A stretch of 64,000 nt of DNA, from the NCBI RefSeq assembly GCF_016802725.1, contig NC_052664.1:29343275-29407274 (forward strand), in the 5' to 3' direction. The notes under the pieces are model-generated. The model was not told the DNA's origin. It searched no databases and saw only the letters and a program-made list of their open reading frames with translations. The translations under genes and the position numbers were made by a program. This DNA comes from Solenopsis invicta. Its lineage: Eukaryota > Arthropoda > Insecta > Hymenoptera > Formicidae. This document shows, piece after piece, positions 1-11,604 of this stretch. Position 1 is the first letter of the stretch. Each line of letters starts with the position of its first letter.

Positions 1-3000
1 TAAAGTACTTTAGTGCATCCCCTTCCACGACAGAATTAATGAATACTTAATAAGCGAATAAATTCACACAACACATGTTATGTTTGATTAACAAGTAAAA
101 ATTAATAAATCTCGAAATCAATTAATAATTATACAGAAAGAACGGTTTTCTAAAGTACTCAAGAGCTCCTATTTGGCAAATATGAAAATAACTTTTTTTT
201 ATTAGACCATCAACAATTAATAAGAATGTTCAAGCTGGTTACTGAAATATCAAAACTTTTTCGCGGCATTGTTCATTATGCTTCTTCGTTATTATTTTAG
301 GAGTTTAATAAAAAATAATTTTCAAATCAGTATGTTGTGAAATTTTTAGATCTTTCAGCAGAACCGTTTTTTTCAAGGCAAAATTAAACATGCGAAATGA
401 ATATTTTCAAATGTTAGCAACAAAAAAATAATTTTGCTGTAATTCAGTGCAGAAATTTATTGCGTGTACAAACACGATGCGAGGAAATACTAAATACTAC
501 TAATATTTCATTGCTTAGTTAACAATAATTGACATGATAGATTTAACTGCTTATATTCCGTCAAACGAGGTTTGTGTTCTAGAAATGTCATTGAACGCGA
601 AAGCCACGTAAATTTTAATAAACCAACATTCGCAATCATAATTTTCCCATCCGACGCAAAGTTCGATTATTCTCTCTAGAGCTTTAATCGCCATCAGTCG
701 TTGGGAGCACGAATCGCTTTTTAATCGGCCAATCTTTGAGTTATGGGAAAATTGGTCCACTTTATTATTATCTATCGCTTTTTCGTCGTACGCGCGCGCA
801 TCAACGCGCGCTTTTAATCAACGTCGGCGGTAGCGTTATCGCACACTTAAATCCCCCGGCATGACTTTTAATGTCTCGGAAATGCGTTAAACAATAGCAC
901 GCGCGTAACAGTTTACGCGTGGAGAATTGCGCCACTGCGTAACGTAGAAAGGGCGCATTAATGTTAATAACTCGCGTGCGCACCGCTCCCTCTGTGCGAG
1001 TGAAACCCGCGCAGGGCCCATTTGCTAATGGGTAGTGAGCGATTAATATCGTAGGCGTTTGATGCCCTTTAGGTCGCGAGCGAATAGCGGGCCGAGCTTT
1101 CTGAGAATAGCGGCTATACACGAGGAAATTATGCGCGAATATCCATGTAAAATGTATACGGACTTTGTTTAACGACTGGGGATGAAAACGCGGCTATAGC
1201 GTTTTGCGGTGTAAATACGCATTGCTATTAGTCCTGTATTATGCAAGTTATTAGAGCTACGATATATGATATTCATATTCCGCATGTAAATTTAGAAAAT
1301 TTAATAATTTAATAATTTAATAATATAGTGTGGCAAATTTACATAATAAACACGGACTATTTTCCTTGAAAACTCATTATTAGTTTTATTTAAATTGACG
1401 GAAGTTTCTAATTGCAAAATGTTTAACGGTAATTAAATAGTTAAATATAAACAGTGTACACACAATTCTTGCAATAGAGATTTCAATAATTGTATAAGAA
1501 TTAATGTATTAATTATGTTTTGACAAAAACTTCTAATAGTTTGATAAATAATAACGATTTAAGAAATACAAAGTATATTCATCTTTTGACTTGTATTATT
1601 TCGAAAATTTTTCTAAAATTACAAAATATCTCAAAGATGTTCTGGCTACACAATATAAGTTAAAATATAAAAACTGAAGACTTTTCTAGATGTATTTATT
1701 TTTCCTAATCAACAATAAAAAATTTTGCAAACGCCCAAATTTTAGTCTTGAAACTTATTTCAAAGAAGAAAACATAAAAAAGTTAATTTATAATTATTTG
1801 TGCAGCGAAAATTACTGCATTTTGCTACAGTTTTAAATAAATAACTTTTAAATGAGTATAATAAGTAGATCTAAATAAAATTTTGCACGAATATTTATTA
1901 GTTTTATTAGTATATGTAAAATTTTTTATTTAATTAATAATGTTGTACTTCTCCATCAAATTTGTAAATAAGTACTGCCAAATGCGACTTTACACAAGAA
2001 TCACAAGAGTAAACAAAAAATTAAATAACTTTTAAACCAATAAGAGAAGTGTGTTCAAATTTTACACAAATACTCAAACGTAATACTAGAGTATTACATG
2101 AAATTTTTATATTTTTAGCAAATAAAATGAAAAATTGAAAATTCCAAAAGTTGAATAGTTGAGAAATACCAGGGCATGCAAAATCATATACATGTATGTT
2201 TATTTATGTTGCAAATTGTTTTACTTATTGCCTCGAGAGGTCAGCCATATAAACTCGCGCCATTGTAATTATCAGTTTCATCCAGTATGAAATACGCCTG
2301 CTGATTGTCATGAGAAATAAATGAAAGTCATCTTGTTTCACGCAATAGCACTGACGTGCTCGCCATTCATTCGCGATGAAAAATCGGTCGACATTATTCG
2401 CGTTATTGCCATTGGAATATTGGCAGTCGAGATGGAGAGCGAGCTCACAATACGGCGTGCCGGCCAATGTCGGTCGGAGAAAATGGCGGAAATATAAAGC
2501 TCTAATGGCTTTTGGCGGGACTGCCGTATCGATTCTCGTGTGGCTCCGCGCATTAATCGATCGTAAATGTTGCATAAATACTTGCACGACCGCTACGAAT
2601 CCGCCAAATAGTTCCGCGCGGAATAACGTTGGCCTTGCTGGAATTCAATTCATTTCAACAGGTCACGTATAATTCAATTTAACGCGCATAGGCCAACGGT
2701 GTTATTTTTACCGTCGAATCAACACGTTTCGCGTCGCGACGATATCGTAGAATGCATCGCACAACTGACACGTTCTTTATCCCCCGTACAAAGGCGATCG
2801 CGTTTCAATTATTGTTTTTCATTAATGAATTAATTAATCTTTTAATTACATGCCTGCGTGATCGCGGCTTCTTAAAAGCTTGGGTGCATGATATTAAACG
2901 CGTTCGTACGTGGATTATCTTACCTTAAATATAATGCGGCAACGCAATCGCGATTCATTGTAATTAAATCGCTGTTATCTCCCTTATTTCCCATTTATTG

Positions 3001-6000
3001 CTATATGTATGATAAAATAAGCGGCAATATTTGTGCCGTACAACAAAGCAGACATCAAGTCGCTTAATTGAAAGCGCAAGCGTATTAAGCGTGTACCATT
3101 AATATCGCGCGCTAACGCAATTAGCGTTATTACGATTTGGCTGACTAACAAGTAGGCGCATACATATTGACGCACAGTCGAAAGGCATTACCACATTCTC
3201 GGAATGTTTTGAATATTCAAATACGTGGACGTTGCGAAAGCAAAAGCTGGTCGTCGTTTGAGCGGTCAAAAGTGTTTGCACACGGCAGCTTGGAAATTGC
3301 GAACATTATCGCGCGGCTCGATCCCACGGCACTCTCGCATTCTCGAGAGGATCGATACGAAGGCTACAATTAACTGGATACAGTCGCGCCGGCAACCGAC
3401 AGATATTTCACTGACTGGCGCAAAATATTTCGCTGGCTCGACTCTTTTTTTTTCCCCTCATGTCTCCCGTTCGCACGAATTTTCAGCTCGTCGCTCGGTG
3501 GAATTCAGCTACCGCGAGGTAATTTTTCAAAAATTATCCGCCTGCTTCATTAAGAACAACCAGCGCCGCAAATGGGCGTAAACCCGCGGAAATTTTTTTT
3601 CGAAATAACGGAAAAAACGCCGGTGCAGGTTCTTCTATTCCGCGTACAAACTTTTCACGTCGAGAGCTGTCGAGAGACGTTGTCGTTAACTTTTTGCCGA
3701 ATGGATATGGATTTTCGATATGAAATGTATTTTAAAAACGAATTCAATTATTTAAAGTGGTACTTCTCGAGGTCGATGATTTAAGCTAATCAAAAGGTAG
3801 ACGTGAAAATGACGAATACGAATTTTTCTATCTTACAGTAGGATTCTTTGAAAATATAATAGAACATACGTCTAGATCTTAAAGATAAAGATAAACACGC
3901 AACGATAAAGAGAGAAAAAGTAATAAAAAGTTGAATCTATGATCCATATAAACGACGAATTGTCACCAAACTTTCATAAGCCCCAGGCTACAAACAAAAG
4001 TACATTATAAGCTGTTTTGTTCCCTATAAGATGAACTTAACTTCCTTTATTCTCTTTTAATTGAAACTTTTTCATTTCAATCTTTATTCAAGATTTACTG
4101 AAATCCTTGAGATACATCCAAGATACATCCAACTTTTGATTCGCTATAAAAAAAATATAATTTTTACATTTTTTCATTTATAAGCTAAAAGCAACTTGAA
4201 TTTTTTCATTTTTTAATTCTTTTATATTTTTTGTTACATTATATTTCATCTTTATATTAATCCAATTATTAAATTAAATTAACATACAAAATAGACAAAT
4301 ACACATTTTATATTAATAATTTTTAAATCATTTTTTCAAAAGAAAAAAAAATATATTTTTTTTATTATATATTTTATTATATATTATATTTTTAAATATA
4401 TATTACAAAAAAATATATATATATTGTTTTTTTAATTCCTTTTCTCATTTTAAGATTATGTTATCTGTTCTCTCCAGCAAAGTTTAATTAACTAAAAACG
4501 TTTGAATTTTATAGATTATTCTGTAATTTAAAAATTACTGATTTTTAATACTTTTTTAAATATATTGGATAATTGAATTTAAATTTGTTAAAAAATAGTT
4601 CAACGCAATATACCGTGAAATATCTTTTTATTTTTTTATCCTTTAATGTAATTACGTCTAGACTATTTTCACATGAAAAAAAGATTGAATTGGAACAACA
4701 ATAATATGCATGAAAAAGTAACCATTAAAAATGAGGATTTTATGAATGAAGCTATAGAAACAAAAAGCAAAATTTTCTTGATTATTTTCATTAATATTAC
4801 ATAATTCTGAAATATTTTTCACTTTTATATAGTCTATCAACGTCACGTTGAACCAATCATATTATAAACTGAATAATTTCTATTATGCATTTAGCTTTAA
4901 AGCTCATAAGCTCATTGTTAGCTAACAATGAATGCATATAAAAATTCTTTGATTGCTTGTATTTTTAATTCTGTAGTATTCATAATTAACGGCTGCGTAT
5001 ATTGTCTTGTATATTGAAACTTTGCATTTTGAATACAGAAAGTTTAATAATTTTCTGTTGTATAATATGTATTTCTCAAACAAAAGGTATTTAAAATTTA
5101 TTCATTTTGAAGAAACATGCGTTTCTATCCGAGCAGTAAATTATCTTTAATTTGTAAAAAATAAGTAAAATCCTTTCTGCAGCCGTTATTATACGTGTCA
5201 CTGTACATGAAAATGTAACATTAATTGTAAATATATAACTACAACAGTCAGCAAGATTATTTAGAAATGGAGTAGAATGAGAGATCAAAGAAAATTTGTA
5301 TTTATCTATGCATTAAAATGTAATTGATAAAAATAAGAATTTTTTTAAATAAATATAATTTACGAGTTTTTATAAGCATTAATCACTTAAAAAAAAAATT
5401 TTGCTGATGTAGATAAATTTCTGGGTGTTACAACAAATATTTATCGCTATTTTTTGTTTTTGCCAAAATATTGTTTGTTACATATAAAATTTAGCAGCAA
5501 TAAAGTTTTAACAATACTTAAAAAAATTTAAGTTTTATTGCCAATTACACAGTTAAATTTTATAACAATTATGATTTGTCTTACCAATAGGCACAGAAAA
5601 ATGTTCTTTCACAGTTTGGATGTAAATTCTGTTTCCGTTATTTAATTTGGTGCCAAACGTATACGATATCACAATATTTGCTAATTATTTATCTACCTTA
5701 GTTAATTTTTAACAACCAAAAATTGTAGTTGCAAAAATTTAAAGGACCATTTTTTTTAAGTACGTACGTGCGTCCATAAAGTTCTTTCACTGCATTGCGC
5801 GATGCAAGTTATACAGTTTACTCAGCCGTTGTAAAATAAATAACTTTTATTACGCGACACTAATTGTAAGATATGTATGGATAGAGTAGCAGATCATCAA
5901 TTTAATTCATAAACGTAAACTTTACTATTGTTAAAATAACGGAGCAATCGTACATTAAAAGTTTTTCGGAGTAAGAATGTTGTGCATCAATCTTGTGCCC

Positions 6001-6154
6001 ACGAGATGATCCGCAGCTTCTTTTTGCAGTAATACTGGCCGTAAAACAGAAGTCAGTTCGGTATATCATACCACTTACGTAATGGTAGTTACCGGGGAGT
6101 CCATAAATTCGAGGGGCAGGAGGGGGTGAGGGGGGGCAAATAAAAACGACTCAC
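1..6154. other. No coding exon recognised; AT-rich with two GC-richer stretches
   Basis: I found no reading frame here with splice sites or recognisable protein content. It lies downstream of the minus-strand signal-peptide exon at 6155-6272, so part of it is probably that gene's first intron. Two parts are visibly richer in GC and CG dinucleotides (about 780-1130 and 2220-3780). They contain only short overlapping frames on both strands, which is more like regulatory DNA than exons. A diverged dispersed repeat occupies about 1681-2122. The stretch around 4200-4440 is nearly pure A/T. Confidence 0.5.
1681..2122 (+). repeat. Diverged dispersed repeat, copy 1 (partner at 23551-24682)
   Basis: This roughly 440-bp stretch can be aligned by eye, with many substitutions, to the plus strand at 23551-24682. 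Shared landmarks in the same order include an AAAAATTTTGC...ACGCCC block, AAGAAGAAAAC, TGCAGCG-AAA, AAATAAATA-CTTTTAAA, GCGA-TTTTAC, AGAGTAAACAAAA and ACTCAAACGT. No terminal repeats or coding potential are visible, so the class is unknown. It could be an old non-autonomous transposon or a retroelement tail. Copy 1 is contiguous, whereas copy 2 is interrupted by about 650 bp. Confidence 0.6.
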
Positions 6155-6272
6155 CTTGGAAAGCAGCCTCGAAGGTGGTCTTCTCCTCCACGGGGTTCTG
6201 GGCGAGCACCGGAACGACCGACAGGTATCCCAGGATGATGAAGAGCCGGCAAACGTAGCGTAGTCCAGCCAT
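6155..6272 (-). CDS. First coding exon (signal peptide) of a partial, unidentified secreted or membrane protein gene
   Basis: Reading on the minus strand from the ATG at 6272, the exon encodes 39 residues. It starts MAGLRYVCRLF and runs through a hydrophobic core (about residues 10-24) to a likely signal-peptidase site after VLA (about residue 31). The mature start would be QNPVEEKTTFEAAFQ. The exon ends at a strong donor, CCAAG|GTGAGT, with one base left over. No later exon was recognised between here and base 1, so the rest is presumably across a long intron outside the window. The 5' side (6290-6560) is a GC-rich leader with CT-rich tracts. A second ATG in another frame at 6289 lies just upstream and overlaps this start. 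The sequence after the signal peptide is too short to name a family. Confidence 0.6.
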
Positions 6273-6560
6273 TGTCCAGCGATAAACATGCACGTCGCTG
6301 GGGTCGATAAGTCCTTACTGTCGCATGCTCCAGCGAATCCCGTCGATCACTACGCGGCACACGCGAGACACACTCTCTCCCTCTCTCTCTCTCTCTCTTT
6401 CTTTCTCTCCCTTAATCTGTCGAATCACTAATTACTCGCGAGTACTAGCACCAGACGATTCGAGATGCACCAGTCCGAGACACTCGTCACTACACGGTGA
6501 AGTACGACAATCGATGCTGCGACAACCGATCACGCGAGTATCATCGAGACTATCTGTGGA
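6273..6560 (-). promoter_or_regulatory. Probable 5' leader and promoter of the signal-peptide gene
   Basis: This GC-richer stretch immediately upstream of the signal-peptide exon contains a CT/GA-rich tract (about 6369-6412, GA-rich when read on the coding strand). It gives way abruptly to AT-rich DNA near 6560. No TATA box was evident at a fixed distance, and the transcription start is not resolved. The call rests on composition and position only. Confidence 0.4.
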
Positions 6561-7782
6561 CTAAAATAAACAAAAGAACTAATAAGTAAAACAGAATAAT
6601 TTAGATTACAGCGAAAGAAAAGAATATACGTTTCCTCGAAATAATTTTCATTAATTTATTATAAAATCGATGCCACGTTTCAAACATTTTACGAAATGAT
6701 CATGCACAATGCGATTACTATTTACAAAATTTTTATAGAAATTCCCAAAAAAATGTTTTGCTGATCGAACGCTACACCGAATGTAACCCAATGTAAACGT
6801 TCTTTAATTTTGTATATTAACAAAAAACAACAAAGAGGAGCAATCGTCACTGAAGAAATTGTAGAAACTCTCAATGGTGGCGCGTTGTGAGAGACGAGTT
6901 AAGTCAGCTATCGCGATAATCGTAAATATCATTCATAGTTTTGCAAAAGTGAATTGACACAAGTCGAGATCGATTCAGTTGCAAATGGCGTGTACGTAAC
7001 AAAGTATCGGCGGCGTTTACTATTCTCGTTATATCATGGCAAATGATAGGTCTCTATTTTCGCACGATACCCGATGCAAATTTACTTGACACCGTATGCA
7101 TATCAATGCGGGCATGCATATTTCCCGCGGGCTCGCACAAAGGGGTTGTTTTCGCCTCGCTCTCGGTTTCTATCTCCGACTCGCTCTTTTTCTTTCGTTC
7201 TTTTTTTTCAAAATTCGCGGAGCACGGAGAGATAGGAGATATAATCGCGCATTCTGCCGCGAGAACTCCCGAGACGCAGGCATCCTCTTGCCGAGAACAG
7301 CCAGGCTGGATGTTTGCATGGCGGAAAATGTAAGGCGAATTGCTGCAACGGCCGGATTAACGCGCGAACTCGCGAGTATTAACGCCCTTGGAATTAGGTT
7401 TTTCGCTTATTGCCAGGCTCGCGTTGCACTTTTCCGTTGCAGCGAGTCGCGGTGTCACCAGACGCGAGCGTTACGTGAATATGCAAGACGCCGCGTCCAA
7501 GTACGCAGCTGCAGAAAAAAAAGTTAGCCGTATATATTGTGGTTAAAATTAAATTTTCGGGGTATTGTCGGAGCACGTGACTTCGTTATGCGAAACAGTG
7601 TACGAGATAAGTTAATATCACGCGCAAATCTCATTTCATTGGCCATGTCGATTTAGATAGTTAATTTAAGCGATAAATTTTCCAAACGTGAAACGGAATA
7701 GTCCTTATCGTTATTTATATGCACCCCTTTAATTTCTTATGCTCCTGCTATTTTAAGACGTTTTATCTAGATTAAAAAAACG

Positions 7783-7785
<3 letters not shown>

Positions 7786-7841
<56 letters not shown>

Positions 7842-7844
7842 CTC
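7786..7844. repeat. (CT)n microsatellite grading into CTTT
   Basis: About 22 uninterrupted CT units are followed by a few CTTT units and a short CT tail. It is a simple-sequence repeat in non-coding DNA and is probably length-polymorphic. Confidence 0.95.
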
Positions 7845-9925
7845 GTAATTAAATAATTAAAGGGAAAACAAATCTATTATGTATGCTGCAAGAAATCCAT
7901 ATTATTTTCGCGAAATAATTGAAATTAAAACTGAAAGACGTGAAACGTATAAAAACCCCTTGGCAGGCTCATAAAATTCGAGAGGTTAAGTAATCGGTTT
8001 GTCGATTATATCAGACCAAGCTACATCGCATCCGCTGCCATTAGATTTCGACGAGGATCGAAGTAGACGCGGGGCTCGATATCGACTGTCGTAGCCGATA
8101 GTTGACGTTTCAGCTTAAGTCACCGGCTGGTGTCACGAAGTTGCGGCAGATAAGATTACCCTGGTAGAGAGCCTCGTGGCCGAAATTTCCATCCCCGGGT
8201 CGCGCGATATAAGCTGCAGCAGTCGGTGAATAAAACGCATCGAGTTTACATCCATCGCATTACGCTCCGGTGTCTTATCAAGTGCGATAAAATATCATAT
8301 CCTCTTGCGTATCGTTGAGAATTGAATTTTTTAACTATTGTATCCGCGAAATCAAAAATTGCTCGTCGAATCTTCTTTCGAGAACTGCTTGTGAAAGAAT
8401 ATTCAATTCTTTGTGAAGAATTAGATACGCGGAAAAAGATTGCGACTTATTTTCTGAGTTTGTTTGATCAATTTTTTTCAACTAAATCAATTATTTCATA
8501 AAGATGAAACGTAAACAACAAGAAAAAATAAATTTTATTATGTTAACGATATCCTGATATGACCGGGAAGTGTATTAACATTTTAATTTAAATTTTACTA
8601 TACAATTTAAATTTTATTATATAAAAGCAAGCTAAATTTATATAATTGCGAAATTACAAAAGTACGTGAAGTGCAAAACTATTAAATGTTGGAAATGTTA
8701 ATATAAATATTTAGAAAAATACGATCTTGATTATTAAATCAATCGTTTTTTAAAACTATCGATGCGAGCAATAAAAAATTAATTTATAAAAATATCTATC
8801 ATCTAGAAATTAATTCAAATACATCGCCTGCATAGAGTGATTTGATGAAATTTACAAACTGTTTTTTTTTTAACAAAGTTGAAATATAACATGCTTAATT
8901 CAGCATAATAATATAATTTAATTTATTTGTGTATTTTGGAACCGATTACTTCTTCCTATTTGTTTTTAATAATCCTAATTAGTATCTATCATTTATGCAT
9001 TAGACAAATTATATCTTGCGGGGTATATGTAAATTGTTTTTCTCGACGACTTTTGTTATTACATTACATTTATTGATTGATGAAAATTTATTGATAGTTT
9101 GCGTTACCGGTGCGTATCTTTATTTGCGTAAGACGAATTATGACAAGCTAAATTAACAATCACAAAATTTATATGTGATTGAATGTACTGGCTATATACG
9201 CATGTAGATTTCATATAAACTACGAAATAATGTGCACAAAATTAAATTAACAATTTTCTGCCACAAACTAATATTATATTTATATTGTAATTAAATATCA
9301 AATATTGTAGGTTTAAATATGAAATATGACAAAGTCGTCACGGTAATTAAATTTTATAATCAATAATTAAAGAGTGTTTGCCGGTACAAATTAACATTTG
9401 TTTCCATGGAAAAGATATGCGATGCGCTTATATGCAACGCATAAACTGGAATTTCTTTGAATATAAACTACATTAAAAAATTTGATTAACACATCAATTA
9501 TCGTTTTAATCTTGTTTTTTTATCTGTTATCCTTTAATCAGTTATCCTTTAATTATATTGCTTTTCACATTCGGTTTTGCACGATTTTTCCTACGTACGT
9601 ATTAATAGTATTCACATTTTAGTGCGACATATTTTTAGTATTAAGTATAAATTAACGTTTCAAAATATATTAATATACTGCTATTTAATCCATAAGTGCA
9701 ATAATTACATACAAAATATGGAAGCAGATTACAGCTTTGCTGCAGCTCGTAATAATTCAGTATTTGCGCAACGCAGCTCGTCGAGAATTTAAGAAGAAGC
9801 TGCTTTTTTACGCGACACAATTCAGGTTGCTACAAAATGCAGTGTGACAAAGGGAGAGTCGAATTGCACTATTGTGCCATTAACCCGGCGGCTCGATAAC
9901 AAACAGATTTGAACTCTTAACAGAC

Positions 9926-9967
9926 TGACGTTCAACGTCATTCGATACGTAACGGCTTAGAGCCGTT
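9926..9967. promoter_or_regulatory. Two adjacent perfect dyad sequences (CRE-like and ACGGCT/AGCCGT)
   Basis: Positions 9926-9940 read TGACGTTCAACGTCA, a perfect dyad that places two TGACG half-sites (CREB/ATF-type) head to head around a single central C. Positions 9951-9967 read AACGGCTTAGAGCCGTT, with perfect 7-bp arms around TAG. They are 10 bp apart, in a short stretch richer in GC than its surroundings and about 0.5 kb upstream of the GC island at 10.45-11.6 kb. A regulatory role is inferred only from symmetry and position. Confidence 0.3.
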
Positions 9968-10449
9968 CCGTGTCACAGTTCGATTGAAGCAAGTACTTAT
10001 TCACAAACTCCACTCAAACTTTTCTACTGTTTGTACTGTTTAATGTAAAAATAACGCGTCTATTACGATGGAATATTAATCTCGCATTAATCGCCGTTCG
10101 AATCAAGGAATACTTAATTTTTCGATCAAGATTGACGAGTAACGTGGACTATTCGGAGTGGCTATCAAAATCGCATTAAACTTATAAAAATAATGCCGAT
10201 TGATGTGTTAAACAAATATTTTATCTAGCCTATTCGCAGAAATGCTCCGATCTGTCGCAAAAAAATAAAACATATTAAAGATTTTTTTTTTCCTAGTAAT
10301 AATGATACGTATCATCACGGATAAAAGTCGTCGACAGAGAAAGCATCGAAATTCATATGTGTGGAATATTTATTTAACTGAAACGTTACTTTTTCGCGCA
10401 TTAATGTTGCATCAGTACCGTAACATCTTCAACAATTACCGAATAATCT

Positions 10450-11604
10450 ACATGGCTAAGCGTGAAATTCGTTCCTCAAGAAAGCTCGGCCGTTGGACGC
10501 AGCAGTCCGTGGCGTGCGAGCAACAAGCAAGCGACCGACCTCGAAAGCAGCAATAATCTACGCCCTCGCAGGGAGAGAGGATTAATTTGTCACGATAATC
10601 AAACGTAAGAAGTAATTTTTTAATCGATAAGAGGCTAAAGTCTGTCGCGCGCGAGCGAGCGAGCGAGAGACTCGGCGCCGAAAATACGCGTCTGGCGGTG
10701 CGTGCGTGCGAACACGCAGCTTATCGAGCGATCGCGCCACGGGCCGCGAACCGAAGGGTTGCTGAATCAATAAGAGAAAAAGCGTCCTCGCTTCCGCGAG
10801 GCTGCCCTTCGAGGTAAGGTCACTGCTGTGCGTCGTATTCGACGCGAATCGGAGCGGTCGTCGCAAGCGTCGCCGAGATGCCACGGAACTCCCGGTTTTC
10901 CCGTAGGATTCACGGCGCAACCCCCTCGCCGACCGCACCACCGTCAACCCCCGTCCATCGTTTCGCGTCGCCTCGCGTCGTCGCCCCGCGTCGTCGCACC
11001 GGCCGCGGCGGAAGCTCAACGACGTACGCTTTCCCCGTACCTGTCGCACAACGCGGCTTCCTCTCGCTCTCGTTGCAGGCGGACTCTCTCTGCTCTTTAC
11101 ACGCCTTTTTTACTTCTCCATCTCTATGCGCGAACGAAGGAGGCACGAACGAACGCAACACACGCGTCGCGGAGCGTCGCGACGGCCGTCGATGCCGGCC
11201 GGTGTCTCCAATCGAACTGCGGGGGTAGTTCGACGGTGGCGCCGCCGAGGGACGCCGCCGCCGCCGCCACCACCACCACCACCACCTCCACCGCCACCGC
11301 CTCCACCGCCGCCGCCGCCGCCACCACCACCACCACCACCACCACCACCCCATCGCCGCCGCCGCCGCCGCTGCCGCCGTCGCCGCCGCACAGCATGCGT
11401 CATAACGCCGTGCCACTACCACCGCCTTCGATCGGCCGCCGCCATTTTTTTGCCCGAACCACCGCGTTACTAACCCCCCGAAAACATTCCGCCTGGAAAT
11501 GCGTGCCTTCCGATCGAGGGTGCGCGAGAGGCCAGGGATGTAGCGCCGGGGGTGCGAAACTAGCACGCGAGAGCATATCGCGCGTTTGACGCGCGCATCC
11601 CACA
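10450..11604. promoter_or_regulatory. GC- and CpG-rich island, probable promoter and 5' leader of an unidentified gene
   Basis: About 1.15 kb of strongly GC- and CpG-rich sequence stands out from the AT-rich surroundings. A plus-strand donor-like site, TTCGAG|GTAAGG, lies at about 10813, so a plus-strand 5' exon ending there is possible. Long overlapping frames on both strands are explained by composition and by the triplet repeat at 11253-11391, and none resembles a protein domain. No acceptor or coding exon could be linked to the island. It may be the promoter of a gene whose coding part is distant or missed. Confidence 0.4.
11253..11391. repeat. (CCG)n/(CCA)n trinucleotide repeat
   Basis: An interrupted triplet array alternates blocks of CCG and CCA, ending in CCG/CTG-type units. 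It produces poly-Pro, poly-Gly and poly-Trp frames that are artefacts of the repeat. It sits inside the GC island and is not part of any supported exon. Confidence 0.9.

Larger units (their letters stand above)
6561..10449. other. Intergenic or intronic DNA without a supported gene
   Basis: A moderately GC-rich block (about 6980-7520) carries overlapping frames on both strands but no splice-supported exon, so I do not call a gene. From 7560 the sequence becomes AT-rich, with a long CT microsatellite at 7786-7844 and, near 9926-9967, two adjacent perfect dyads described separately. Confidence 0.45.

Noticed and set aside
10828..11589. Long frames on both strands with poly-Pro, poly-Gly or poly-Trp runs
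   Set aside because: They are produced by the CCG/CCA triplet array in a GC-rich island. No splice context or domain supports any of them.
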